The notes: generated by a model not told the origin, from the letters alone. DNA of 64,000 nucleotides from Chalara sp. BL73 (GCA_918026815.1 CAKJVC010000229.1:1-64000), one strand, 5' to 3'. Counted from the first letter of the stretch, positions 23,056 to 36,259 are shown. Numbers and translations: made by a program.

Positions 23056-24533
23056 TTAGGAACTTGTTTTCTTGTCCCAGCTGAAGACCGCGTTAATTAG
23101 TCTTGCTCCATACGGCTGTGGGAATCGGAATAAACTCACATGTTTAGGAACAGTTTCCATAAAATTGAGAACAACAGCCCTTGAAGGCCGTTACATAATA
23201 TGCGCGTTCCGAGCCCGCGTCCAAGAAGCCCCGTTAATCCCTCTTCGACAACTACCGACCTCGCAGCTTCGGCTGTGCATGTTTAGCCTACATAATCATT
23301 GATAAGATGATCCGAAAGGGGACTTACAATATGATATTTTAGTGTCGTTAACCTGGCGGTATGTCTTCACCACCCTGAGAGAGTTCGAAACGGTGTCTGA
23401 GATGACGGAGGAGACGAATCCGATGAAGGCGAGACGGAGCAACCATAACCCGATGGAGTGCTTTGATGGTTCTGGGATGTTCTCCGATAGGAAGTTATAC
23501 TATTGCTCTGTAAGCATATTGCGCGTCGATACGCTAGGTGAGTAACTTACAGTAGCAAACCAAGGGTAATGTCCCACAAAAGTAGCAGCTGCGGTGGCAA
23601 AAGCTCCCCACCAAAGACTGCCAATGCCGTCCGTCTTGATGCGTTGGCGAAGCAGGCTTGTCCCACGAGCACCTTGCACTTGAAGGGTCGTCTTTAAAGT
23701 ATCTATAGGAGTGAGAATCATCCGAAAAGCTGCGGCACTATGTAGATAGGATCGGATCAGCTCGGAAATTCACAGATTCATGAGGATCTTCAATCAGCAT
23801 ACCATAAGGACGCAAAAATTGTTTTGATGGGCGAAGGCAAGTCCTTTAGGTACGAGTTTGATTGAAGCAAGGCCAATATTCCGGCGTTGGCTGCAGTGTC
23901 TCCAAACCTCGAAACGGGCCCTAGATAATTGAGTCCATATCACGCGCAAAATTAGAGTCCGAACTAACCTTGAACAAGTGCAGCGCCTAGTCCTTGATAA
24001 TATCGCCGGAAACCACCATCATGATAAAGTGTTTTAGTCGCGGTGGTGAATGAAGTCCCATAGCGGTACTGGTAGTTCATGATGGTACGAAGGGGCTGAG
24101 TAATGGTCAGACCTCGTACAAAAACTTATCGGAAGGTCGAAACGAGATATCATACCATCAAAAGTAGAACTTGAAGCACCATAGCCGCAGCACCGCTCAA
24201 ACCGCCTCCAAGAGCTCGCTTGAGTGCAGCGTTGAGATCGAACTACACGGAAATGATTAGCCTAACGGTACATTTGGGCTGGCAAGCGTGGTAGACGCGT
24301 ACATCGACATCACCGCCTGCATCTACCCAACCTTTGATAAAAACGGCGAGAACGAGACCAAACACGATAACCCAGAAGATTCTCCAGATATACCAGCTTG
24401 CCGTCTTCTGTTTCCCCTCTCCCTCATTTCCGTCCTGGCCACCGTCGGACTGGCGATCAGTTAACAGTGGTGTTTCTTCATTACTCTCGATGTTCCTCTG
24501 ATTTTCGGCATCAATATCATCGTTGTGGGTCAT
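23056..24533 (-). CDS. Mitochondrial carrier family protein with N-terminal membrane anchor
   Basis: Eight exons: 24533-24303, 24242-24156, 24095-23969, 23920-23803, 23737-23551, 23499-23328, 23272-23140, 23080-23056; 359 residues with every junction in phase. The carrier signature is visible as TPIDTLKTTLQVQG (Px[D/E]xx[K/R] form, exon 5), and as a degenerate repeat around PLRTIMNYQYRYG. Such proteins exchange metabolites across the inner mitochondrial membrane. The first 77 residues are an acidic, glutamine/glycine-rich segment followed by one hydrophobic helix (YIWRIFWVIVFGLVLAVFI), which is not part of the standard six-helix carrier. The gene could be an outer-membrane or otherwise diverged carrier. 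Substrate unknown. Confidence 0.82.
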
Positions 24534-24694
24534 GATGTCGATTTAGAGATGAAATTACAATTTTTTAATGGCGGTGCTTCTAAAACTCACTCTCAATTGT
24601 TGATGTCTTTTTGGAGCATGATGAATTAGTAATTATGCTCGGTGATGATGTGCTGCTCGCCCACTCTTGGTGATTATGTAACCTGCTCTTTGAT
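24534..24694. promoter_or_regulatory. Upstream region of the carrier gene, abutting a transposon
   Basis: Only about 160 bp separate the carrier start codon from the TIR element at 24697, so the transposon block begins inside what would normally be promoter sequence. Confidence 0.4.
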
Positions 24695-24696
24695 TA

Positions 24697-25124
24697 ACGT
24701 ACCTGATAAGTAAGTGGAACAGATAAGTAAGTGAAACAGGGCGGTTTTACCGCAAAAAACGCGTTTTTTCAAAATGAGTTATTTCAACAACTATTTTATT
24801 AATGTTCTTAAAATTTAAAACAGAATGTTTCAAGTATATAAACAAACAATATTTCAAATTTTGAAAGCTTGAGTATTATAAGTATATAGATATAAGATTT
24901 TACGCTAAAATAACCTCTGTAATTTCAGTCTCTAAAGAACTATTAATTGCATTGGTTTCAAACTTTACCAACGTATAAGAATTATAGTTAAATCGTTATA
25001 TATGGAGTTTTATAAAGTTAGATAAAGTAGTTGTTGAAATAACACACTTTGAAAAAACGCGTTTTTTGCGGTAAAACCGCTCTGTTTCACTTACTTATCT
25101 GTTCCACTTACCTATCAGGTACGT
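24697..25124. mobile_element. 428-bp TIR element (non-autonomous, Fot1/pogo-like ends)
   Basis: The ends are inverted repeats: the first 77 bases (from ACGTACCTGATAAGTAAGTG) match the reverse complement of the last 77 at 75 positions, and similarity fades out over about 25 further bases. TA flanks both ends (24695-24696 and 25125-25126), the target duplication expected for Tc1-mariner/pogo elements. The interior is A/T-rich without a coding frame. The first 29 bases are nearly identical to the ends of the larger neighbouring element, so it is probably mobilised by a related transposase. Confidence 0.85.
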
Positions 25125-25126
25125 TA

Positions 25127-25212
25127 ACGTACCTGATAGGTAAGTGGAACAGATACGCGAGTGAAACAGTACCCCTGCAACCACCACGATTTTTTGCCCT
25201 TCGAATCACAAT
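25127..25212 (+). repeat. Left terminal inverted repeat of Fot1-like element
   Basis: 86 bp, identical to the reverse complement of 36777-36862. It shows none of the A/T-directed mutation seen in the interior. Confidence 0.9.
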
Positions 25213-25263
25213 TATATTACAACTACTTAAAATATCGATTTACGGATTGAAACAATTGATTTA

Positions 25264-25337
25264 TTAACGATCAGAGCATGTACGAGCAGTGTGTTTTAGC
25301 GATTTATATATACTACACTTCGCTGGAGCGCGTGCAC
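25264..25337 (-). pseudogene. Fot1/pogo transposase, C-terminal fragment
   Basis: Read on the minus strand from the edge of the retrotransposon LTR, the frame is open to TAA at 25266-25264 and ends KCSIYKSLKHTARTCSDR. This matches the C-terminal zinc knuckle (C-x2-C-x4-H-x4-C) found at the end of many Fot1-like transposases, with the second cysteine changed to tyrosine (TGT to TAT, a G-to-A change). Its 5' part is separated by 11 kb (36435-36754). Confidence 0.7.
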
Positions 25338-25790
25338 TGTCACGAACCGAATCCTGGGACCTGCTGAGGCCCCAGGAGAGGACCCCCAGGACGCTCTGGC
25401 GTCCCGGGACCAATGGGGATCCTAGGGATGTGGGTCCCAGGATTAGCCAGTGTCCTAAGACTTTAAGTGAGTAAAAGAGCAGACGGCTTATTAATTCCTG
25501 GAAACCGCGACTGTGTCACGTGATGGAGTTTAAAAGAGTTTTGGGAGTTTATATAGATTCTAAAAACTCCAAAAAACTCTAGCTTAACTATAGTATATAA
25601 GTAGTTGTAGTTTTATAGCTTAAAAGCTTCGTGCTTAAACTTTATTATAGTTTAGCAATATAGTTTTTGTTATATTTGTAACAGCTTACTTTCTAGTAAA
25701 AAGCAGTGTTTAGTTTATTTCATATATACTATACTAATTAACGAGCTTTAAATTCAGCTATTTAAGCTTAAAGCTATTTTGTACGTTATA
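25338..25790 (+). repeat. 5' LTR of the chromodomain retrotransposon
   Basis: 453 bp, beginning TGTCACGAACC and ending GTACGTTATA (TA instead of terminal CA through a C-to-T change). The left half is G/C-rich and nearly unmutated; the right half has the C-to-T and G-to-A changes when compared with the other LTR. Confidence 0.88.
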
Positions 25791-28700
25791 CTTTAAGCAC
25801 TTTTAGTTCTGAAGTAACTAAACGATATAGCACTTAATACAAAAAGCTTTTCCGCTAGCACTTTAAAGCAAAAAGCCAAAAAAAAAGTAATTATTCTAAA
25901 TACTACCGCTACCGACAAAAACGAAAACATCGAGCTTTTTAACGTTAAACTTACTAAAGTCGAAGTTTCGGAAACTTTAAAAGTCTTTTTGCCGGATAAG
26001 TACTACAAAAACAAAAAAAATCTAAAAACTTTTTTTTTTTAGATAGAAATTTACTAAAAGTTTAACAACGACAAGTTTTTTTATAAAAAAGCTTACTGTT
26101 TGTTTGCTGTTTTTTACTTTAAAAGAAATACGGCTAAATAAATCATACTGCTTTTAAAGAACTATTTCTAGTATAACGAAAATATCGACAAATGTATAGC
26201 GGCTACTAAAATAGCGTTAAAAAAATAGTCGAAATTCAAAAAAGCAATTAAAGCAGTGTTCGGAAATATAAATAAAAAAAAAACTGTCGAAAAACACTTG
26301 TATAGTTTATAACAAACAGAAACGACTATTACTTATACTACGAAATTTAAAAAACATACTGTTTAAACCGGCTGAAACACGCAGGCTTTAATTAGTTATT
26401 ATATAAAAAAACTTAAAGTTTATGTTTAAGCTAAATTCGCCCGAATAAACAATTTTATAAACATAAAGTTATTAATCGAAATGTTTGTGTTAATAAACAA
26501 TAAAATTAGTAATTTTTACAAGAATTAAAAATTTATAAAAAAACGCCGATACTACAAAAACGAAAAAAAAAAGCGTAATTTAAAAAAAAAAGCTAAACCG
26601 TTAGTTAGAACTTATAGAAATAAACGCTACAAAAAAAAAAAAAGTTTATATTCAAAAAAAAAAATGCAGTACAGAAAAAAAAACAAACTGTATTACACTT
26701 GCGGCAAAAAAAAATATATAGCTTCGTTTTATAAAAAAAACGGCGGTAAAAAACAAGCTAATGCTACTTAAATTAAAAAGGTTTGTATAAAAAAACGTGT
26801 AAAAAAATATAAAGTACAAAGGATTTTTTATAAGTTTTTTAAAAAAAAAACTCGAAAATATAAAAATAACAATACAACTTTCGGAACTCGGCTTTTTTGC
26901 TTTAAGAACTATAAGTTTAGCACTAGCTTTAAAACTTTATTTAAAAGTAAAAAAAAAGTAAAAGTTAGTTTTATTTAAAAAAAAAATTAAAGTATAGTTT
27001 TTTTTAACAAATATAAAAAAGTTTGACTATTAAAAAAAGCTGCAAAAAAAAAGCATAAACACGGAACTTTTTAGCATAAAAGCCGAAGTTATATATAAAA
27101 ATAAACGCTGCGTAGTATTTAAGCTAGCAAATAAAAAAACTATTGAAAAATATATAGCTAAAAAAAAGCTTTTAAAGCTAAAACAGCACTTAGAAAAAAG
27201 CGACATTTAAAAAATAATAGTTAAGCAAAAAAAACGCTGTTTTTAGTATAGAATAACTAAAGATTTTAACTACAAAATGTTTGCGAAAAACAGAAAACGA
27301 GAATTTAGCTACTTACAAAAAAACAAGCTTTACAGATTAATAAAAAAAAGACTTGATTACAAAATATAGCTAAACGTTATATACAACAACATTATTCGAA
27401 AACAAAAACTAAAACAAACAGCAGCTACGTCAAAACTGTACTAGCTTAAAAAAAAAGTAAAGTTTAAAAGTAAAAGCATTAAAGTTATAATTAATACTAA
27501 AGCAATAAGCACGTATATTAATACGAAATATATTTAAAAAAAAGCTATTAAAACTATATACAAAAAAAGACCGTATTAAGTAACAGCAATAAATAGAAAA
27601 AACGTCGATACAAATAAATAAGTTAAAAAAAAAACTTTGCTTATAAAAATAGTTATACTAAGAAAGTATACTAAAAAAATAATATTAAACGTTATGCTAA
27701 TCGAAAAACATAACGTTATTTTCGAGACTTTTTAAGTTAAAAAGCACAACTTAAACATAAACTAAACAAACGACAGTATTCAGTTTAACAAATGCATTTG
27801 TACAAAAAGTAACTCGTAAAATACGTATAGCGAAAAAAAAGCCAGCGCTGCTTTTTTTAAGCTAAAACTTCGAAAATTTAAAAGTTCGGTGCAACGAAAC
27901 ACAAAAAATGCATTTGACTAAATATTTGTATTATATAAAAAATTTTTACAGTTGTTTAAAAACTTACAGAATATACGTGCTTTGTTAAAACACTAATTGT
28001 AAAATTACGAAATTAATTTAAAAAAAAAAAAAAAGCTATTTTCTGAAAAACTAAAGTTTTACAATTTACAAACTTTAAAAACGTTTAAAGAATATATGCA
28101 AAAATCAACGAAAAAAAAATAAATTAAAAAATTTAAATCGCCGGTAGTATTAAATATACTGCTAGCACGCAAAAAAGAAAAAAACAAAAAAAACTCTAAA
28201 AAAAAACTTTGCGTAAACTATTGTAGCTTAAACAACGTTACGATAAAAAATGTATACTTTGTGTTTAGTAGCTAGTATTTGCAAAACAGTTTAGCTAAAG
28301 CAAAAATATTTACTAAATTTAATTAAAAAAGCTCGTTCGCTTTAATACGAATTAAAAAAAGCCACGAATAGAAAACGGTTTTTATATTACTTTCGAAACT
28401 ATAAAAATACACGGTTATACTTTTCGGCTTAACTAATGCTTTTACAACTTGCTAAAAGCAAAACGAAAATATTTTGAAATTTTTTTTATAAAAAACAGTT
28501 GTATACTACTTCGACGATATTTTAATTTACTTAAAAAAACCGAAAAAACACGAAAAGCACGTAAAACAAGTTATGCGAAAGTTTGTATAAGTAAACTTTT
28601 GCTTAAAATTGTTAAAATGCAAATTCAGTATTATTAAAGTAGACTTTTTAAAATATATTGTTAAAACAAAATACTTCGTTATCGACTTTATTAAAATTAA

Positions 28701-31539
28701 AAATATTCAAAAATAAAAATTACTACGTAACGTTAAAAACGTGCAATTATTTTTAGGGTTCGCTAACTTCTGCCGACAATTTATTAAAAAATATTTAAAG
28801 TTAGCTTACTTTTTAACGCAACTAATTAAAAAAAACGTGTTTTTCGAATAAAGAATAAATCAAAAAGCAGTTTTTAAAAAAATTAAAAACAAGTTCGCTA
28901 AAAAACCAATTTTTTAATACTACGATAAAAACAAAAAAAGTATAGTCGAAACAAATATTTCGAATACAACAATAAAAGCAGTATACTTTTAAAAAAACGA
29001 CAACAACAAATTACATTTTATTGTTTACTTTTTAAAAATAATATTATCGATAAAACAAAACTATAATATTTACAAAAAAGAACTGTTTGCAATTGTAAAA
29101 ACATTAAAGCATTAGTGTATTTACTTATAAAAAGCAAAGTTTACAGTTACTATTTATACCGACTATATAAATTTTCGAATTTTTACTATTATTAAAGTTT
29201 TAAACAATCGAAAGTTAGCTAAATAAACTAAAAAACTAGCAAAATTCGACTTAGTTATTAAGCACGTTAACAAAACAAACAACGCGAAAGCCGACGCGCT
29301 TAACAAAAAACCAAAGTACAAAAACTTTAAAGTATACTAAAAAATAGTTTTATTTAAAAAGCTTGAAAATAGAAACTTTGTTTTAAATATAAAAAAAATT
29401 GCAGCAACAGTAAAACATAACTTTACCGAGTTATAGTTAGCACGCTTTAAAAATAGCGCTAAGCGAAATTTAAACGTACAACGAATGTTAAAAAAAACTT
29501 TCGAAAAAAATAAAAAAAATAATAAAATTCTTTAACAAAAAAAAACAAAGAAACTGTATATATTTAAAGAAATCAGAAAAAGCTTCGTTAAAAAACAGTA
29601 CAGTTTTTTTGTATACAAACACTAAAAAGTCAAAAAAACGTATAAAAAAATTACGAAAACTTTTTAGTGTTTAAAACTAAAAACTACAATAAAAACGATA
29701 GTTAGCAGTTGTAATACTTGCATTAAAAACAAAGTTTTACGCCGAGTTTTTTATAAACAAATACAAACAATCTCGATATTATTTATACTATAAAAATCAA
29801 TATTTTAAAACTTTATTGTTAAATTTTCGAAGTTTAAAAATTTAGTAATAAAAGTAAAATACGATTCTATTTTAGTTATAGTAAAAAAATTAATAAAGTA
29901 TATAATACTCGTTTTATATTGCAAGTTAAGTACAGCAAAAAAACTTGTACACATTTTTTTTAAAAAAGTAATCGTTTTGTATAAACTACTAAAAAAAATT
30001 ATATCGAACAAAAACAAGCTTTTTACATTTAAATTTTAAACAAGTTTTATAGCGCAGTTGAGCGTTAAAAAAAAACTATTTACGTTTTTTTATTTACAAA
30101 CAAATAGCTAAACAAAAAAAATAAACTAAATAGTAAAAGTATATTTAAAATACTATATTAACTACAAACAAAACAACTAAGTACAACTATTGCTACTTGC
30201 GCAGTTTGTATACAACAGTTCAATTACAAAAACAACTTTAGTTTTACTATTTTTCGCCAATTATAACTACGAGCTAGTAGTATACAAAAAACTAAAAATT
30301 ACAAATATTAACAATAAATATATTCGCGTTAAAGTTTAAAATATTAAAAAACTGCACAAAAAACTAGCAGAAAATCTGCAGTTTATAGCAAAAAAAAACG
30401 TTTACTACTACAACAAAAAACGTAGTTAAAAACTTATTTTCGAAAAAAGAAAAAAAGTTTATTTGCTTAAAAAAAACATTAATATTAAAAAACTAAGTAA
30501 CAAACTAAACTACAAGAAATTAAAACTATACAAAATCAAAAAAGTTAAAAAACTTTTAAACTATAAATTGGATTTGCTTAAAAACATGAATATTTATTTA
30601 GTATTTTATATATTTTTGTTTAAAAAAGCACTATCGAACGTTTTACTAACACTAAAAACCGAAATTTTTCTAGTTAACTCGAACGCCGAATATAAAGTAA
30701 AACAAATTTTAAACTGCAAATACGTTAAAACACAAGTTAAGTACTTCGTTAAATAAAAAAACTATTTATACTTAAAAAACATATAAAAACTTAAAAGCAA
30801 CTTTAATTGCTTTAAATTGTTAGTAAAGTTCTATTAATAAAATTTTGATTTGTTTAAAAAGAGTTTAAAAAACTAAAAAATTCTGCTAAAAAATCGTTAT
30901 AAAATTCGCTAGCGGCAAAAACGACGCTAGCAGTAACGGCTTGCTTTTGCTTTTCGTTTTTTTTTGTTTCAGTTTTTTTTCTTTTTTTTTTTTCGGCGGC
31001 ATCTAGTTTTTCTAAATAGCGAAAACTACAACGAGCTATTTTTTTTCGACGATTTTTAATAAACGCTTTTTGTTTTCGAAAATAAGCTATTTTGGCTATA
31101 GTTTTTTAAGCTTAGGCCGAGGCTTTTTTTTTTTTATTGTTTAGTTTTTTTAGTTAACGATCGAAAAACATCTAGTCAGTTAAACGCGAAACTTCGAAGT
31201 TTTAGCGCTCGGACAAAAAAACGCTTGTATTACAAAAACACTTTGCTCGTATATATTTTGAACATTTCGCTAAGCGCTTTTTTTTTGAATTAGCAATATA
31301 TTTTAAATCTTTTTTTTTACACCGAATACACGAAAACATTTTTTCGCCGACAAACTCGATAAAATTAGTCAGCTCGAATTTTTTACAAATTTTTTTTTCA
31401 AACAAACTTTTACTACAATTTTTGATTTTGTTCGTACGCTAAAGTAGTATAATGAAAAAAAAAGAAAACTATGTTTTTCGCGCGAGATTTCTTTACTTGT
31501 ATTTAAGCGTAAAAACACGTTAAAGCAAAAAAAAAATAG

Positions 31540-31982
31540 TGTCACGAACTGAATTTTGAAACTTGCTAAAGCTTTAGAAAAAAACTTTTAAAACGTTTTA
31601 GCGTTTCGGGACTAATAAAGATTTTAAGAATGTAAGTCCTAAAATTAGCTAGTGTTTTAAAACTTTAAGTAAATAAAGAAGCAAACGGTTTATTAACTTC
31701 TGGAAACTGCGACCGTGTTACGTAATAAAGTTTAAAAAAGTTTTAAAAGTTTATATAAACTCCAAAAACTCCAGCTTAACTATAATATATAAGTAGTCGT
31801 AGTTTCATAGCTTAGAAGCTTTGTGCTTAAACTTCATTATAGTTTAGCAATATAGTTTTTGTTATACTTGTAACGGCTCACTCCCCAGTGAGAAGCAGTG
31901 TCTAGTCTATTTCATATATACCATACCAACCAACGAGCCCCAAGCCCAGCTACCTAGGCCTAAGGCTACCCCGTACGTTACA
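31540..31982 (+). repeat. 3' LTR of the chromodomain retrotransposon
   Basis: 443 bp, TGTCACGAACT to CGTACGTTACA. Here the pattern is mirrored: the left half is heavily changed to A/T and the right half keeps strings such as CCCCAAGCCCAGC. Aligned with the 5' LTR, the two together give an almost complete unmutated consensus. Confidence 0.88.
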
Positions 31983-32827
31983 TTTTGGGCTTTAGCACGA
32001 GTTTAAGCACGCATAAGTTTTAGTTCGGTGCTTTTTTTGTTTGCTTCGAGCAGCTGGTTTACTAGATTAAAGTTTTCGAGAGCAGAGCGGCTTTTTTTCG
32101 AACGCTCGGTTTAGCTTTCGAGTACAGCTACAAGTAATTAAGCCAGAATGCAAGCATTTACTCGGTCGAAGCTTAGCAAAACTTAGTCGCGAGTTTTTTT
32201 TTTTAAAGCGTTCTGAAAAGTTACGTTTTGCTTTTTTTTTGTTAAAGCATCCGCTTTTTCGTTAGCTTTTTTTGGACAGTACATAATATTGAAATAAAAC
32301 TTAAACAGTACTTCCGCTTAACGAGCTTAGCGTACGTTCAGCGCTTTGTTTGTTATAAAGTATTTAAGTGCTTTGTAGTCGGTAAGCATTTGAATAAAAA
32401 AAGTAGTGCTTGCTAAGTTCGTTCGCTACTGTATTAGCGAACGTACAATAGCTAGCATTTTTTTGTTATGCATTTAGTAGTTAAGCTTTGCGAGTGTTAT
32501 AGTTTTCGAGAAGTATTTTACAGAAAACTATAAGTTTTTAAGGTTTTTGCGTTGTAAAAGCACTTTTGCTACAATTTTGTTGCTTGCGTTTGTTTTTACT
32601 AAGTTTTTAAGTTTGTAGTCGTAATACTGCAGTACGGAAGCAGTTGTTAAAAACTTTTTAAGCAACGCAAAAGCTTTTTAGCAGTTTTTGTTAAACTTGA
32701 AAAAAACATTTTTTTTTGTAAGCTGTGTTAAAAAAGATGCTAAGCGCTTGTAATTTTTAATAAAACGCCGATAAAAGTTGCAAAACCCTAAAAACGATTG
32801 TACGCTGCGCACATTAGTTAGCTGAGC

Positions 32828-33277
32828 TTAGAAAACGATAGCTGAAATTTTGTTAAAGTTTACTTCGATGCTTTTTGTTGTAACTATAAAGTTTAAATAT
32901 TTAGTACAAGTTACGTAAAATTCTGTTTTCCGAATGTTTATTTGCAGACCGGCAGTTTGTAGCCGATTAAGAACTTTGCGAACATATTTTACGTGTTTGC
33001 GCTTGCTGTTAAAAAAAATCAAAATATTATTTAAGTAAACTGTGTAAAAGTTATTTAAATAGTCGAAAAACACGCCGTTTATATATTTCTGATATATAGC
33101 CGAGCTGTTCGTCAAGTTAAAAAAAAGTATTTTGCACTTGTAAAAGCTGTAGCGCGTACGGAACATTGTAAGCTTTTCTGAGTTAGAATTTATGCGTATA
33201 CAGTAAAACGCTTGGCGAATATTAAGTTTAGTGTAGATTTTGGCTTTTACTAAACGTGCTAGCGTTTTGTCGATCAA
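32828..33277 (-). pseudogene. Reverse transcriptase fragment of second gypsy element
   Basis: A 149-codon open stretch with the fingers/palm order of Ty3/gypsy reverse transcriptase: LARLVKAKIYTKLNIRQAF, TRYSFYKCKILFFNLTNS, then YLNNILIF in place of the YxDD active site, and KTEFYVTCTKYLNFIV. Both catalytic aspartates are asparagines, so it is inactive. Confidence 0.8.
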
Positions 33278-36259
33278 AAAAAACGAGTGTTGATTTTTCC
33301 GAGTGATCGAATTGAGTTTGCGGTAATCAATACAAAAGCGAAAGCTTTTATTTTTCTTTTTAACAAAAAAGACTGGAAACGCAAAAAAAGCTTAGCTTTT
33401 AGCAATAAAGCTTTTACTTAAATTTTCGAGCAAGTATTTTTTAACAGCGAAAAGCTTTTTCGTAGTTATTTTGTAAAAAAGGCTGTAGTTTAAAAAATTT
33501 GGCTTTGTAAACTCGATTTTGTAGTTTATTTTAAAACGCAACGAAAGCAACTTGTCGGAAACTTTTTTTGAAAACGCACTAAAACGATTTCGATAAAACT
33601 TAAAGATTTTAGCTTAAATCAGAGCGTTGTTTTTACTGTAGTTTAGCTTTGCTATTAACAGGTAAGCTTTACTTAATAAGTTAGAAAGTTTGCGGGCTAT
33701 GATTTTCCGCTTTTTTAAGATTTGATCGATTTTATACAAGCTTGTTATAAATACTAAATTGCTTTTTCGACGCGTGTAAAGCGTAAACGCGAGTGCGCTG
33801 ATAAGCGCTATATCTACGCTTAGCAAGCTTTTGTTGACAGCTGTTTTTGCCGAAGTAGCGAACTTGATGCTGTTTTGTTTCGAAAACAGGAATAGCTGCT
33901 AGGGCTTAGTTAGTGCTGAAAGAACAACTAGTAGCTCGAGCGTTTCGCGCTGGAAAGTAAGAAGCGCGCGAGCATTGCACTTAATGCTAAGGCGCGCGCG
34001 AGCTTTGTGCTAGGAAGTAGAAAGTTTTTTTAGCACCGGCTTTAGGAGCTCGTTAAGCTGAACAGGCTTTGCTAGAATCAAGAAAACGATCAAAGGCTTT
34101 TGCACACGGCGTACTAGAACTTCGCGCTTAGCGATAGCTTGTTTTGCGTTGCGCTTGTCCGCGTTTTTTTGTGCGTTTTCGTCGGGCGCTTAAAAAGCGA
34201 GCGAGGATTAAGTAACGGGAATTAGCTTGTCGAAGAATTTTATAGAAAGCAAATAGTCCGGCTATTTAATAATTTTATTTTTGACATTTAACTAAGCGTT
34301 TTGTTGTTTTAGTTATTTACGCTTAATAATCACGTCGTAAAAACTCAGATTAGCAATAAAAAACAGTTGTTTCGAGAAACGTTTTTTGTCGACAGTAAAA
34401 AAAAGTAATATAACGTCGGTAATAAGCTTCGCGCGCTTGCCGTCGAAGCTTTTTACTTTAATAAAAAAAAAAAGCTGGAAACGTCGAGTTTCGCATTTAG
34501 CAATCAGTTGCTCGGCCAGCGAGCTGTAAATCAGAAAAAAAACATTTGCTTTAGTATCGATAAAGTTCGAAGTGCTGTAACAATATTTATTTTTTATTAA
34601 ACTACAAAAAATTGTGAAAACATTTTCGTTTATAAAGCGACGTAAGTCGAAAATAGCATGATTTTTTTTTTTTTTTTTAGTACGCTTTGAAAAAAAGACT
34701 TTTTTTAAAGCTTTTTTTTTCTCGATTTTTTCTTTTTTTTCCGAGCTTAAACTAAGCGACTCTGGTTTTGCAAAGTTTTTTGCCAGGCTTAAAAAGCTTA
34801 GTTCCAGGAGCTTTAGCGCTGTGTTTGGCTTGCGCGGCAAAAGACAGCCTGTAGTGTAATAGCTTGATTTTTCGCAGTTGTAGTATATGTTTACAGTTGC
34901 TACTTTTAAAGTTAACGAGCGTTTTTTGCTTGAAAAAACCGAGTTTTAACGAGCTGAAAATAAAGTGGCGGCAGTTAAACTTTTGCTCGGCTTTTGGCTT
35001 TTTCGAAATATACTAGCAACAGTTTAAAAAAAAGATTGCCGAAATGAAAATTGCTGAGAAGATTGCCGAGCTTGGCGAGTACGAAGCTGCTGCTTGGCTG
35101 TAGCCGAGTTTTGGTAAACACTGTAAACTAAGCTACAAAAACTAGCGAACGTAAGCTTTTAAGATCGTTGTACAAAAGCTAGCTGTAATTAAAAGCTCGG
35201 CTTTAGTTTTTGAAACATGTTTTTTTAGCGTTTCGAAACTGGAATGTTAACTTTGTTTGCACAAAAAAAGAACTTGTGCTTAAACTTAGCGAAGTTTTTT
35301 AAATTTGTTATATAAAGCTTGTAGTATTTTTTTTGCTGCTCGATTTGCTCGTTAGCGTTTACTAAGTTTATAGTAAGCGTTTCGAGCATTTTATTTACTG
35401 TTGTATAGCGTATAAGCGAAAAAAGTTTCATTTTGTTTACTAAATAGTTTTAAGCTCGGTTTGTTGTTGCGCGAAACACGTAATCTAGCTTATTTTGCTT
35501 AGTTTCGAACATTTTTAAGTAATGCCGAAAAAAGCCGAATAGCTAGATTTCTCAACTTTCGTAAGTAGGATTTATTTCGTCGTCGAGCTTTTGAATATTT
35601 TTAACACGAGCAAAAGTAGAAAAATAAGTAAAACGTAGCGTCTCCGCCGTTATTTCTCGCTTTACCGTACGGAAAAAAGTGTCCGAGCTTAAAAGCTGAA
35701 TAAAAAGTGATTCCGAGTTAAATTTGCTTTTTGTTGTTAGCTGCTTTTTTAGCTCGACGAGCTGTGCAGCTTGTAGTCGCGTATACTTTTTGCTAGTAAC
35801 TAGCTTTTTTTGTATTTGTTGTAAAGTAGCTTGTATTGCTATTATAGCAAAGTTTTCAGAAAATGATAGTCTTGCTTCGTCGTTTTAAAAAAAGCCGGGG
35901 TTTTAAGCGTGTAGTGCTTTCGAAGTAGTTGCGGCTGCTTTGTTTTTAGCACTGCGTTTTGTGCCGGTAAAGTCAGCTATTGTCGTGCTTGTAACAAAAT
36001 AACAAAATAAATAAAATGACAAAATAAGTGAATCAAAAAATGGATATAGTATCGAAAGCTTTCTGATTGCGCGGGGCGTTAGCTAACGAGCCGCGACTTT
36101 TTTGAAAAAGGAGAAAATAAGCGAGCACTGCTGTAGGTTGTCAAGAGCTTTTTGAGCTTTCGGTACGATATTTTAACTTTTGTAAAAAATAGGTATTCGA
36201 GCTTTTTTAGGAGGATATTAGGCTTTTTTAGGCTGTTGATTAAAGAGAGCTATAAATAA

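Larger units (their letters stand above)
25338..31982 (+). mobile_element. Ty3/gypsy chromodomain LTR retrotransposon, heavily mutated
   Basis: Two LTRs (25338-25790 and 31540-31982) bracket a 5.7-kb interior. Coding traces lie on the plus strand in Ty3/gypsy order: a gag zinc knuckle (YYTCGKKKYIASFYKK, about 26690), reverse transcriptase (PFGLTNA-like trace near 28430 and FDDIL at 28510-28524), RNase H (KKELFAIVKTLKH about 29075; KADALN 29290), integrase zinc finger (CNTCIKNK, about 29710) and a C-terminal chromodomain (EYKVKQILNCKYVKTQVKYF, from 30688). The purine tract ending in AAAAAAATAG before the 3' LTR is the expected priming site. All frames have many stops and runs of A; it is non-functional. 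No target-site duplication is visible at its two edges. Confidence 0.88.

Noticed and set aside
34313..34840. 175-codon minus open frame as an independent gene
   Set aside because: It directly follows the gag zinc knuckle of the second gypsy element in the same frame, so it is retroelement sequence.
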